A program made the translations under genes and the position numbers. DNA of 64,000 bases, taken from NCBI GenBank assembly GCA_021234155.1, contig JAJEKV010000006.1, positions 10,441,317 to 10,505,316 on the forward strand. Reading direction: 5' to 3'. This stretch comes from Isoetes taiwanensis (lineage: Eukaryota > Streptophyta > Lycopodiopsida > Isoetales > Isoetaceae). Below, one piece after another: positions 35,194 through 45,999 of this stretch (position 1 is its first letter; the number at the start of each line of letters is the position of its first letter). The notes below the pieces were generated by a model. The model was not told the DNA's origin. It worked only from the letters and a program-made list of their open reading frames with translations, and ran no database searches.

Positions 35194-37281
35194 ATGGCAT
35201 CTTCATCTCTAATTCTGCCATCTTCATCATGGTCTTATGGTCCGTTGCACGAGGCTTGCGTTTTTGGAGACCTGGAGAAGTTGAATGAATTTCTCACAAC
35301 AACAAATGTTAATGTTGGAGTTGAAATTGGGGATAGAAACAGAACGCCGTTGCACTTTGCTGCGGAATATGGCCAGATGTCTATCCTGAAGAGTCTCCTT
35401 TCTCATTATGGAGTTTCTGCTTCTGCTTCACTCGTCTTGAAGAAAGATAGTGAAGGGAACAGCCCTCTACACTTGGCCACTGGCAATGTTGATATTCTCA
35501 TGGAATTGCTTAGGGTGCTTCACCCGTCGTTTGATGTGAACGCCGTGCCTCTTAATGCCAAGAAACAAACTCTTCTGCATTATGCTGCAGCTGAGGGCAA
35601 TGTAGACGTTGTAAAATTTCTCCTTGAAAGAGGGGCAGGTAAATATGCCCGAGATAATGATGATGCAATCCCCTTCCATTTTGCTGCCAAATGTGGAGGT
35701 GTGTCTGTCATGGAGCTGCTGGTGAATGAGCATGACATTGATGCAGCAAATAAGGACGGCGAAACTGCTCTACACTACGCCTCCTCCAATGGGAGAAATG
35801 AAGCTGTATCATGGCTGCTTCGAAAAGGTGCCTCAGTTTCTAAGTTGGACAAAGAAAAAAACACTGCTCTGCATCGAGCGATTATAAGTGGCTCCTCGGA
35901 GGTCATCCCTATCCTTATTAATGCAGCTAATACTGCTCACCTGTTTGCTATTAATAGGCAAGGTCAAAGTCCAGTCGGCATAGCCCATGACACGAAAAAA
36001 GATGCCGCAGCGGTTGTCAAGTGTGTCTGTAGTAGAATGTCACATGGGAAGCGGGAACGTGCAAGCTATATTTCAATCCACTCGGCAAAGCACAGTGATG
36101 GTGCCAATCTGCTTCACTATGCTGCAGGTTATGCTACTGCAAAAGAGCTTGAATCCCTGATCTTGCAGATGAATACGGGCACTCTTACACGTCGTGAGAT
36201 TGTCATCAACAACAAGGATAGCAACGGCAACAATCTCTTTCACTGGGCTGCCATGATTGGCAACCATGATGTTATAGAAACACTTCAAGAATACGAAGTG
36301 AATCCCTTCGAAAAGAACCAGGATATGAGAAGGCCCTTGTGCACTGCTCTCATTCACGAGCAACTTGAGTTCGCTAGGAAGCTAATTCAGTGTTTGGGAC
36401 GAAGGTTGGACCTTGTGCAGTGGAAAGAGGACATAAGAATGTGGATAGGCACAGTAGATGTTCCTCTTCACAGGAGTCATGATGAAAAATTGTCAGCGCC
36501 AGCCATTTTCCAGATTCTTTGGAAGGAAAAAGTAGAGACTGCCAAGTTCATTGTGAAGAATACCCCTTGGAAAGGAGATTTTGTGAATGAGACACAATCT
36601 GATAAAACAGCATTGCAGTTGGCAACACAGGGTAGTTACGAGGAAATAGTTTACACGCTTTGCAATACTGACGAATTCAAACAAGTGTTGGTAGCGGAAG
36701 ATGCCTGGCTTTGCTTGGATGACACCAAGGATTGCGCCTGGTATTGCTTGGAAATTGAGAAAGAGTTGTTGAAGAGACCAGATGTTGAATCCTATGTGAA
36801 TAGAAAGCGTCAAATGCATATCCAGGCATGCAGTCTTATTGCAGTGTGCGCTTCCATACTTGCAGGGGGCTCATTCCAAGCCTTGCTGAACCCGCTGGAC
36901 AATCAAAGCGCTTATTACAAGATTTGCCTTACCATGTCATTTTGCTGCTCAATTTTTACCGTCCTCACCGTGGCTCGTGCTCTTTTACCAAGCTTTCGTG
37001 ATACTCGCAGTGTTGTGGAAGAAATGACCGACATTGGGTGGTCATTGTTCTGGGCCATTCTACTTTTAGAGTCATCTTTGCTTACGGGGTTTGCCGCGTT
37101 GGTGTCTGGTCTTGGGCGGGTCATTGGTTATATAGGTTGTCTTTTTATTAATTTTGGTGCTTCGCTCCTTCTATACCGTACTAGTCTTACATATAAAAAC
37201 AAAGGCTTTGTTATTGCCGTCCGTAGTGTTGGATTATGTGTTCTGCTGGCTCTCATCCTTGTGGGGATCTTACTAAAATAA
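35194..37281 (+). CDS. Ankyrin-repeat membrane protein with PGG-like C-terminus
   Basis: Single open frame of 695 residues from ATG at 35,194 to TAA at 37,279. An in-frame upstream extension has no ATG, so this start is preferred. Ankyrin repeats occupy about residues 15-260 and 300-480, with the hallmark [TS]PLHxA pattern at 51 (TPLHFAA), 90 (SPLHLA), 126 (TLLHYAA), 159, 191 (TALHYAS), 224, 306 (LLHYAA), 348 (LFHWAA) and 472. The C-terminal 150 residues hold about five hydrophobic segments (near 545-562, 575-598, 614-637, 641-661, 672-693). The first has ASILAGGSF, resembling the PGG domain of plant ACD6-type proteins. That family sits in membranes and is linked to defence and stress signalling; this role is inferred. 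It is intact, with unbiased codon use, and is the clearest real gene of the window. Introns were not needed for the frame. Confidence 0.9.
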   Translation: MASSSLILPSSSWSYGPLHEACVFGDLEKLNEFLTTTNVNVGVEIGDRNRTPLHFAAEYGQMSILKSLLSHYGVSASASLVLKKDSEGNSPLHLATGNVDILMELLRVLHPSFDVNAVPLNAKKQTLLHYAAAEGNVDVVKFLLERGAGKYARDNDDAIPFHFAAKCGGVSVMELLVNEHDIDAANKDGETALHYASSNGRNEAVSWLLRKGASVSKLDKEKNTALHRAIISGSSEVIPILINAANTAHLFAINRQGQSPVGIAHDTKKDAAAVVKCVCSRMSHGKRERASYISIHSAKHSDGANLLHYAAGYATAKELESLILQMNTGTLTRREIVINNKDSNGNNLFHWAAMIGNHDVIETLQEYEVNPFEKNQDMRRPLCTALIHEQLEFARKLIQCLGRRLDLVQWKEDIRMWIGTVDVPLHRSHDEKLSAPAIFQILWKEKVETAKFIVKNTPWKGDFVNETQSDKTALQLATQGSYEEIVYTLCNTDEFKQVLVAEDAWLCLDDTKDCAWYCLEIEKELLKRPDVESYVNRKRQMHIQACSLIAVCASILAGGSFQALLNPLDNQSAYYKICLTMSFCCSIFTVLTVARALLPSFRDTRSVVEEMTDIGWSLFWAILLLESSLLTGFAALVSGLGRVIGYIGCLFINFGASLLLYRTSLTYKNKGFVIAVRSVGLCVLLALILVGILLK

Positions 37282-38736
37282 AACTAGTCAAAAGCACGTT
37301 TGGTTATTTTTATAGAAATTACATGTTTAGATAATGTTCTTCTACCTTTGTAATTTGTAATGTGAAGCTTCCTATATCAATGTCATCGATTATCTAATTT
37401 TTCTAACAATGTCGTTCTATTTTATTTCTACATTTGGAGATTTTGATTCAAATGGCAATGAACGTCTTCACGTGCATAGAACATGTTATTGTGGTATGGA
37501 TTTGTGGAGTGTATGAAATGTGAAAATATATTGTTGACTAATGTTTCACTTAAACATATGAAAACTTTAGAATTAAGCAGGAATGTTATGTATTTGAAGT
37601 ACAAAATTCATGAGTGCTCCTAGCTCATGTGTAGTAGCATGAAACTGCCATGATCTTGTTGATTTTGTAAAACATCGGCTTTCATATTTTTTTTCCCACG
37701 CTTGGCAAGTACGAAATTCATGAAAGGCTCTAGCTCACGTGTAGTAGCATGAAACAGCGTTGTTGTGTTTAATTTTGCGATGTAAATTTTCTCCAGCTTG
37801 TTTGCCGCTTTTTGTCTTGTGTTTGATGGAGTATTTCCAATTTGAAATTGTCTATTGCTGGATGATAGAGAGTTGCGTCGTGAATCATTTTCATGTTTGG
37901 TTGTTTTAGGTGTTGGAAAAATCTTTTTGTTGGATGCTTGGATTGGTCAATGTACATTTTGTTATTTCGTATGTAGGTTGTCTTGTATATTTTGATTGAA
38001 TTGCCTTCTTTTGATGGTTTTGCACCTGTTTCAATATGAGTTAGTTTTGTCATGTGTGTAATATATTTTATTGGCCTTACAACATTAAACCTTCGTCTAA
38101 GGTAGTTTAATTGTTAAATGTTAGGTGTTTTTATGACACTATAGATTGTATATTTAAAAGCAAGCTTATTTTGCATTGGAGTATCAATTGTCTTTTAAGC
38201 TAAAATTTCAATTACGCTGAATGTTTCCTCTTGGGAAGAATTCTATGTTGCCGTATAGTTCTAACGCCAGATTGCTATCCAAATATGGGTGACCTTCTCA
38301 ATTGTCATGGGGTTATTTTCTTTGTGGTCATGGTTGCATAATCCCATCATTTTCTCCATCAGTTTTTGTGCAGCTGGCCTTTTCAAGCAAAGGCACGCTA
38401 GGATAGAAACCTGGGTTTTAACAACAAAGAGTTTTAGCAACAAAACCTGTAGCTAATGGTTACCTTGAAGATGCATTAGTCCTATAATTGACTAATTGAA
38501 CCATATAACAAATCGATTTGAAATCAGCTTAACCGATGACATAAGGGAACTAGAATGCAATGAAATTTTGAAATTTTTCATTAAGATGATGTTTGAAGTT
38601 TGTTGGTCAGGACATCCCTTGAGTGCTATATGATATCTATTGGAAGCATTTTTTCCAAGAATGGGACAATCATTTTTACAGAACTTGCAAGCTATTTATT
38701 GGGTTTATGCATGGATACCTATGGATATACATCTGC
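37282..38736. other. 3' flank of the ankyrin gene and non-coding DNA
   Basis: AT-rich. TTGTAATTTGTAATG at about 37,347 could serve as a polyadenylation element. A direct repeat of about 50 bp (AAATTCATGA..., CTAGCTCA[TC]GTGTAGTAGC, ATGAAAC) lies at 37,603-37,648 and 37,713-37,756. A short open minus frame at 37,769-38,053 shows no motif. Confidence 0.5.
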
Positions 38737-39163
38737 TCAAGGCTGCTCAATGTTATAATGATATAAACCAGCAAGTTGTTTACGTTTACCTTCTGCAGGA
38801 TCTTCATTGTTGTCCCTTTGGAAGTCTTTCTTGTAGTTTCTTGTTGTTTCTTTGAATTCTATCATATCATGTTTTGTATCCCACCCTTGTATATAATATT
38901 CAGGTGGTATTCCACACAAGTTTACATGTCTCATTACCTGGCTTGTCAAAGTGTGTTTCATTGCACTGGATGAGGCGTTCTTGATATCCTCTTCTTTCTC
39001 TATCTCTTGCAAGTAATGCTCCCACAACTAGCAGCGTAGGGTCAAAGAATTTGTTAGTATATAGAGCACAAGTTTATTTGCACAATGGGTTGAGTACCTC
39101 TGTGACTTCCACCTCATTCTTCCATTTCCCATCGTTTGCACTTGAATTGTTTTTTGGGGCCAT
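38737..39163 (-). CDS. Possible two-exon small gene, unrecognised
   Basis: Exon 1 runs from ATG at 39,163 to GAG at 39,098 (22 codons, MAPKNNSSANDGKWKNEVEV). It ends at a GTACTC donor. A 70-bp intron ends with GCTGCTAG at 39,028. Exon 2 continues in phase from 39,027 with LWEHYLQEIEKEEDIKN and stays open to 38,737. The joined product is about 118 residues, charged, with a W..EV..LWEHYLQEI pattern that might belong to a Myb/SANT-like helix. Phase continuity across the small intron supports it. It lies just downstream of the PIF1-like pseudogene on the same strand and may belong to the same former mobile element. The 3' end is uncertain; further exons are possible. Confidence 0.4.
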
Positions 39164-39206
39164 TGTCTTTGTTTTTAATCTGTGGTAAAGGTGTGTTGTC
39201 ATTCTG

Positions 39207-39809
39207 TTATGAGATTAAAATATTATTAAGGCTTGTACCTGCAGTTAATGCATAAGCAGACCATTGTTTGGCTTGAAATCTGTAGGCTTGGATTGGACGA
39301 ATTATATGCAATTGTTGTGAGGTTCTAACTCTTGAGAGCATCACATAGAGCAGGCCTGGTGTAAATGCCTTTCTGACAACCACAATCACTTTGTGATCTA
39401 TTGTTGACCCTTAGGACTTGTGACCAGTCATTGCATATGCTAGTGCTAATGGGAATATCCTTTTATGGTATTTGTGAACCATCTTTGTCCTTTTAATTGT
39501 GACGTATTGAAGAGAATCATTTATGCTGCATACAATAGATTGAACTTGGTTGTTGTCGTCGATGTCAATGTACGTCACTATTGCTTTTGTGCCATTGGCT
39601 ACTGAGGATTGGAGGTCTAAGTTTGATGTGATAATGACCTTACAACCCGTTGCAACATATGGGATTTCATGGAAAGTAGGTTCTGAAAGCCATGGTTCCA
39701 CACCATCTTCTTTCGTGGCATTTGTGTCGATGTGGACCTGCACTAGCTGGTTTAACGAGAACAACTTCAGGATTGCAAACTTATTGTAGAAGAGGACGTC
39801 CTCATTCAC
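39207..39809 (-). pseudogene. PIF1-like helicase C-terminal fragment with one in-frame stop
   Basis: Reading the minus strand, the frame gives GCKVIITSNLDLQSSVANGT, then FPLALAYAMTGHKS, a TAA stop at 39,411-39,413, and in the same frame GSTIDHK...LLYVMLSRVRTSQQLHI. Known PIF1/Helitron-type helicases have HKSQGxT at the stop position, so a CAA to TAA change explains the break. The LSRVR motif is helicase motif VI. Only the C-terminal third is present; Walker motifs I and II are not seen upstream. PIF1-like genes in plants are often Helitron-encoded; no Rep domain or Helitron ends are visible, so the origin is open. Confidence 0.8.
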
Positions 39810-41486
39810 AAGGCCTCCAAAAATTATTCGTTATTAGTTTTCCATCTTAGTTTTTATATAAAACCACTATAATATATTAATGTTAGTTTGTGGGTTAATA
39901 TGTTTATTTACTATGAATAGTTATATTGTGGGGTTCTTGATTATGCTTTATTGTTTTAGTTTGTTATCATAGTTCACTATCATGGTTCTATATTGATAGT
40001 TTGTTTATTTGGTTTTAAATAGTGCTTTATCTATACATTTTAAGTATGTGGTATAACTGGTAATTTCGACTGTATTCCACTAATGCTTTCATATAGCTTA
40101 AAGTGGTTTTCTAATGAAGTTGCTTACATTTTCATATGAACCAATGTCGTTCCACAAGAAAAAACGTCTCAGACTTTCTATCAAAAATTATAAGCTAGTT
40201 TCTAATGGCTTTTTCATCAAGTTACTAATGATTTACTCCTCAACTTTACCTCATACATGGAGAAAACAATGGTGTTTTTATAGTGCAATTGGTATTAGTT
40301 AGTAAACATAATAAGATATTAGAACCATTGCTATTTTGAACATATAATTCAACCAAATTTTTCATGAATTAATAGATGGTTTTCTCTATTAAGTTATTAC
40401 TATTTTTTATTTGTAAACATACTGTCTATATACAAAACATCATGCAATTGATGCAAGTTTTCATAGAATAATGCACATGTGCGATATTATAATGTCTAAT
40501 GGATCTTTATTAGATAGCTCTGAGGCCCAGGGACTTGAACCCTGTTATTTCCATTATCTACACATGAATATCCAAGGGCAAACAACATAGCTTGTGGCTC
40601 TCCAACTCCGGTAGCTTCAAGAGCAGAACAAAAGGCATTGCTTGACTCGAAAGACGGCATTTCGTTGGTATCACGCATTGTTCTCTGTAAAAAACGATTT
40701 TTGCATTATGATAAAATCCAAACAAATACCTTGAATATACAAACTACTTTCTGAAGAAGTCAGTAAAAATGGAGGCCTCACTATTGTTTAGGTAATTTGC
40801 CATTTTTAGCAAACTACCCAAAAATGCCCTGCAACCCTAAAAATCAAAACTGAAAATTTGAAATCCGACTCAAAACATGTGATTGCTGCCTTAGCTAGCA
40901 TCGTTTTTGAACTGAAATACTTTGCGTTCTAGACCTGCCTTTCCTCCGTCATTGTAAGCATGGTACTTAATGAACAAGGTAACCAAAATCCAAGATAAGT
41001 GAGGCATGAGGCATTAGAACATAGTTATTTTATCATATCTTCCAGTTCAAAGCGTACTAGATTTAAACACATGAAATTTTGAAGACAAAATAACTAACAG
41101 AACAAATAAAAATACCTTGTTCGCCCTTATTATTAAGAACTTGCAATGATACAGAAGATACACATGAAGACAAAAAAGCACAATTTCATTAAAATGGGAA
41201 ATTTCGTGATTCCAATTAGATACGAAAATCTTTTTTAGTTCATTTAATGCCAATTTTTTAAGCAATTATAGCGCCATTAAGAAAAAATATGCCTCTAAAG
41301 TGTCATTTATTGGCGCCATTAAAAATACTAACAGTGCATATAAAGAAGGTAAAGAAACATAACATCACAAAATTAGTTAAAATTTCCAAATTCACCAATT
41401 TGCATATCAAAATTTTTGCCACAACAGGCAAAAAGGGAGTCTTTACAAAAGTATTATTGTACAATTTAATATTATAATCACAAAAT
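39810..41486. other. AT-rich DNA, no gene recognised
   Basis: Low-complexity AT-rich sequence with short ORFs only. One minus frame (40,496-40,678, MRDTNEMPSFESSNAFCSAL) is open for 60 codons and precedes a tRNA-like T-arm, but nothing else supports a gene. Two GGCGCCATT motifs near 41,310 are outliers of the palindrome family seen further right. Confidence 0.5.
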
Positions 41487-41582
41487 TCAGGGTTCCTCAT
41501 CAGGATCAGCTTCTGCATCAGGATCAGCTTCTGCATCAGGATCAGGTTCCACATCAGGATCAGGTTCCACATCAGGATCGTT
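41487..41582 (-). repeat. 18-bp coding minisatellite, acidic tail
   Basis: Five 18-bp units (TCAGGATCAG + CTTCTGCA or GTTCCACA) read on the minus strand as DPDVEP, DPDVEP, DPDAEA, DPDAEA, DPDEEP, stop. The variation keeps the acid/proline pattern, suggesting past selection on the protein or recent slippage. Confidence 0.75.
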
Positions 41583-43228
41583 CAAGATCGCCCGGGGCCA
41601 TGGCTAGAAGAAGCACTCCATAGGATCGACTGAAAAGGTCTCAAACGCCGCGGGCAATGAAAGTGGGATCATTAAGCATGTCCGATCGAATTGTCGTTCT
41701 TGATCTCATCATAGTCCACATCGGGTGGAGCTTCGTGCATCTCGTATTTGATGGATCTACGGTTTCTTCAAAGAATTACCTTTGTCTCTCCACGTCACAG
41801 AACTGGCGAAAGTATAGGATTTGAGGGCGGTCAAGCCTATCAAGAATCCCCTTTAGGCACTCATGCTTGCCGGTCACTTTCAAGACAATGCAAAATCTCT
41901 TATTCATCAATGAAGCCCGCCAAAAGAACCACGAGAGAAGTAATCAAACACCCCCGTTTCTCGGCGGTACCATTTTTCGCGACGAGGTAGGAGCATGTGG
42001 CAGCCCCTAACCTGGTTTCTCATGATTATGTCCCCGGGCAAGCCTTGCCACCATTCGGACTGGCCACTGTTGCAGCTTTCCCTCGCCATAGCCTCGGCCT
42101 CCACCTCTTCGCCTTCTCGTTAGGGCAATGTGAAGTGGTGGCGCTCTTGAGGATGATCGTTGAAGGGGAATTTGAGGTCAATTTCATCGACAAGAGGACC
42201 CGCAGTGGCCTGAATCTTTGTGGCGCATACACTCAGTGCATGGACCTCCCCGAACTCCCCGGGCAAAGGCGGATTTTTGTATTCGCCCCTCATACGTGCT
42301 AATAAAAACCTCGGATCCGAATCCGCATCATCCAACACAGATGAAATCAAAAAATTATGCTCGCCTTGCAAAGACCACTATCCGAGAAAAGAATCACCGT
42401 GGTGTTCTTTTAAACCGTGATTAAAGAAATTAGACAGAGTGGTCTTGTCCCACATTGGAGTGATGCCTCTAGTGTCCGTGGCTATCAAGGATGCCGGTAC
42501 AGGATTGCAAACAAATTGCCCCCCGCCGTCCGCTTAGTTCAACTTCGCGAACGGAAGTCTTCAAGATCCTCCTCCTCGCAAGACAAAGATTGCGTATGAA
42601 TTTTGCCAAAGCGGTGTGGCACGCTATCGTAAAAACTCCTTCCTTGGTCACGCCAACTTCAACCCACTTTACTATGCAAGGTGGCTATGGAAATTAGGTA
42701 ATTTGCCCCTCAAGCCCGCCACCGATCTTGATCAGATCGCTGAAGGATTTAAACTTCCTCGGAAAATTATCCTTCACATATTCAAAAATCTCCTTCTTCA
42801 AGAACGATATAGATCGTAGTGTCTTTGCCCTTGTCTTGAAGAAGTGCTTACCTCAGATAATCGAGGTGACCTTCACGTAGGTATTCCCATCCAAAGACCT
42901 CCCGGAACAAAATCCGGCAGCCTTCATAGTCCATACCCCTAATGCACCTCCGGGGTATGTCCTCATTTTTCAAGTAGTCGACTCTTTTGACCGCGATTCA
43001 CATGTAATAGTCCGTCCCTTATTATCTTTTAGTTTGCAAGATTTCCACAAGTTCCAAAGGGACATGAATAGCTGAAAAATATCCTCTCGCATGAAGACCC
43101 ACCGGGTTGAAATCTTTTGGTTGCTTACCACGCATGGTAACTTCAGCCAAAGCCGATAACGCCGAAAACAAGAAGAAGTTAGTTTTGAATGCAAATGATT
43201 ATGAAATAGCGGCCGTATTTCATTTGTT

Positions 43229-43285
43229 TACCAAATGGCGCCGTGGCTTTATTTGAACAAATGAGGCTGGCGCGCCATTTGGTAA
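43229..43285. repeat. Inverted repeat around GGCGCC
   Basis: TACCAAATGGCGCC and GGCGCGCCATTTGGTA face each other across about 27 bp. This is a single hairpin-type member of the palindrome family of 45.1-45.9 kb, lying inside the span of the minus-strand fragmented gene, between coding pieces. Confidence 0.65.
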
Positions 43286-44149
43286 TCTAGCGAAAAAGTA
43301 AAACACGATGTACCTTGTATGGTTCTCGAACGAGATTGCCCGCGTCCCGATGGATCAGGCTTCCGCAAAAGAGCATATTGTTGCCTAGGTTGGGTTATTT
43401 TATCAATGAAAGGCTCCTTGAAGATAGTCTTGGCAGCGATATCATTGACTTCACAACCGAAGCTTTGCAGGCACTCTTGCTCGTCCCATCGCGGCTGCAT
43501 AAGACTTCGGCATGAAGATACTCATAAATTTTGCCATTTGTTCTTGGGACTTGATTGTGCCGAAGTCTTCTACAAACAAGTGGGGCCATAAGAATGATTG
43601 CCATTCACTATGTAATAGTTCATCCCCATGAGGTCATCCTCGTTTTTCAAGGATGTAGTTTCTTTGTGAGGGGATTGAATGGAATCACGTCCGCAGGAGT
43701 AAACACCGGATGTGGGTCTCTTTGAAAGGATTCCACTAAGGTCTTGACGTGCTCCATATTTCTTGGCCTAGATGTCAGATTTGCAGGCCCTTGGTATAGG
43801 CTGAACACGTTTATTCGCTTTTATAAATGTGATGCCTGGGAGGAAAAAGATGGCACTTGTGGTCAATGATCTTAAGAACGTGGTTCGTCAGGCCGTCTTC
43901 TCCTCTTCCTTGGGATCTTTCCACCTTAAGATTTGGAGGCACCTCGAGCAAGTCTTTGAGCTATTCTTAATGTGAGCTTCTTTGGCTCTGTCTTCTTAAT
44001 GGGGACCCTTTTTGATTGAATGGCGTGCTGAGAATCTTGGATATGTGATGGGCTTGGAACTTCACCACCACTTACGGCGTGGTCTCGCCTCCTCTCATCT
44101 TGCCGTCTGGGGCGCCATCGGGACTTGGAGTCCGAGTGTCTCTCCTCTG

Positions 44150-44405
44150 TTTTTTAGGTGTCCTCTCCTTCTCGGAGGGACTCCCCTGTCTTCTTCTTCT
44201 TTTCCCTTCTATTGCTTCCGGTTCCCTTTCCTCTCCCGTCCTTTTCCCCTGCCCTTTGTTTCTTCCTTCCTCCCTTTCGAGCCCTTTTCCTTGTCTTTCT
44301 TGTCTTTCTTCTTCCTTTCCTTCCTTTCTTTCTTTTCCTTTTCTTTCCTTTCCTTCTTCTCTTTCTTTTTCCTTATCGGGATCTTCGTGGTCCTTTCTCT
44401 TCACC
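44150..44405 (-). repeat. Low-complexity K/E/R-rich coding linker
   Basis: The plus strand is a C/T-rich tract; the minus strand reads EKEREEGKERKGKERKEGKE-type sequence then KRRRRQGSP and TPKKQRRDTRTPSP. The charged, nuclear-localisation-like composition supports the minus frame. Open plus-strand frames here (Ser/Phe/Leu-rich) are antisense shadows. Confidence 0.55.
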
Positions 44406-45124
44406 TTCCCTTGTCCGCCTTTCCTTGCTCGGCTTCACGGCCATCTTCCTCCCAAGCTTGAGATGAGGAGTCTTTTTAAAACAAGTGCCGCAAATGCCTC
44501 CTTAGGTTTTTCTTCCCTTCGCGGTTTTCGCCCGCACCGTGTCCACAATGGCGGGTAGTTTTCGTTGGGCTAATGCCTTGACAATGAAATGAAGAGTTCT
44601 TCGATTCGTTCAAACGATTGCGAAGAATCATAAAACCCCTCAAGATTTCTTGTGGACCTCCGATATCGGCTTCTTCGGTTGTTGTATGATGGCAGAGCCC
44701 ACCTTTGCTTTCTCGCCCGAACCGCCTACATTTGCTATACTAGCGGACATTATTGTGGGATCATAAAACTTCGTTCCACATAGTAGACTATTATTTTCTC
44801 ACGCATTATTGTCTTCGCAGACCACCTCGATCCAATCTTGGCTACCGCTTTTGCTAGTCAACCTCATGTTAACCAAGATACCCTTTGGTAAATTCCGGCC
44901 ATCGGGCCGCTCCTTTATCGCCAGGCAGCTCTCTTTCGGTCTCCTTTCGAGCCTGTAGAGGTGGAGGGGCTCACCTCGCATTATTTCCATGCACCAGTTC
45001 CTATTCACAAGATGATAGTCCGGTCGGATTGAAATTGTGTTTTCGAACGTAACATAGCTGCAACAAAAGACGACAAAGAACAAAGGCATCAATAACTCGA
45101 TTTCAAACAAGTAGGCAGACCAGA

Positions 45125-45865
45125 CGATAAGCAAAATGGCGCCATGGCGCCATTTGTAGACCGAAGTTCATTGCAATCTACACAAATGTAAGATAATAGA
45201 CATCGATGGCGCCATAGACAATAGACATCAAATGAGTAAGACAATAGACATCAAATGGCGCGTCAGCCATTTGCCAACAAGAAGACCATTTGCCTACAAC
45301 AATACAATATTGTAAACCTCTAAACCAACGGCGCCATGGCGCCATTTGTCAACCATGTGTCCCTAATGTAAGACAATAGACATCAAATGGCGCGGTAGCT
45401 TATTTGCCCAACAAGAAGACCATTTTCCAACAACAATACATTGTAAGCTACTAAACATTAAACGGCGCCATGGCGCCATTTGTCAACCACAGGACCCTAA
45501 TGTAAGACAATAGACATCAAATGGCGCGGTGGCGCCATTTTCCAACAAGAAGACCATTTGCCAACAATACCCTATTGTAAGCTAATGAACATTAAACGGC
45601 GCCATGGCGCCATTTGTCAAACCAGGCCCCTAATGTAAGATAATAGACATCAAATGGCTGATGGCGCATTTGCAAACAACAATACCCAAAAATAGGACAA
45701 TAAACATCAAATGGCGCGATGGCGCCATTTGCCAACAACAAGACCCTAATGTAAGCTAGTGGACATCAAATGGCGCCATGGCGCCATTTCTCAGCTACAG
45801 ACACAAATTCAGCAACAAGATTCGAAATGGCGCGGCGGCGCCATTTCGGCCAAAAGAAACAGTGC
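45125..45865. repeat. Palindromic minisatellite (GGCGCCATGGCGCC)
   Basis: Eleven palindromic or near-palindromic sites alternate with conserved linkers (ACAAGAAGACCATTTGCCAA; CCCTAATGTAAGACAATAG; AATAGACATCAAATGGCG). Perfect GGCGCCATGGCGCC cores lie at 45,137-45,150, 45,330-45,343, 45,464-45,477, 45,598-45,611 and 45,772-45,785. At 45,134-45,155 and 45,769-45,790 AAAT/ATTT arms extend the palindrome to 22 bp. Imperfect sites with GGCGCGGTGGCGCC-like cores lie between them. The higher-order unit is about 130 bp. It falls in the putative first intron of the minus-strand gene. Confidence 0.85.
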
Positions 45866-45999
45866 AAGTAGATGACATAATTGCGTCTTCCCGGCAGCAG
45901 TAGCCGCCTCCACATTCGAAGCTGTTCCGTAATTGTCGACTTCCATTTCGAGCCTTTGATTTTGGCCCGTAAACCGTGTGTAGCTTGATGGAGTGAGGT

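Larger units (their letters stand above)
41487..45946 (-). pseudogene. Fragmented multi-exon gene with ParB-like motif and acidic tail
   Basis: Minus-strand coding pieces line up over 4.4 kb. A possible first exon starts at ATG 45,946 (MEVDNYGTASNVEAATAAGK). After a TTTGTTGCAG acceptor (about 45,061) comes SYVTFENTISIRPDYHLVNR...IKERPDGRNLPKG. A K/E/R-rich linker follows (44,404-44,072). Then FSLYQGPANLTSRPRNMEHV and DPHPVFTPADVIPFNPLTKK lead into MNYYIVNGNHSY (about 43,620), close to the [YI]VDGHHR motif of the ParB/sulfiredoxin fold. Further pieces are AAKTIFKEPFIDKI, KQPKDFNPVGLHARGYFSAI, NEDIPRRCIRGMDYEGCRIL with GWEYL, an AGGTAAGC donor (near 42,850), and EYVKDNFPRKFKSFSDLIKI. The frame ends in DPDVEP/DPDAEA repeats and TGA at 41,487. 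Frameshifts are frequent. It is probably a mobile-element protein; the ParB-like call is tentative. Confidence 0.5.

Noticed and set aside
40500-40560. tRNA-like T-arm on minus (CAGGG-TTCAAGT-CCCTG followed by GGCCTCA)
   Set aside because: No matching 5' acceptor strand, D-arm or anticodon arm lies at the right distance upstream.
44012-44558. Ser/Phe/Leu-rich open plus frames
   Set aside because: Antisense to the K/E-rich minus-strand linker, which has better coding context.
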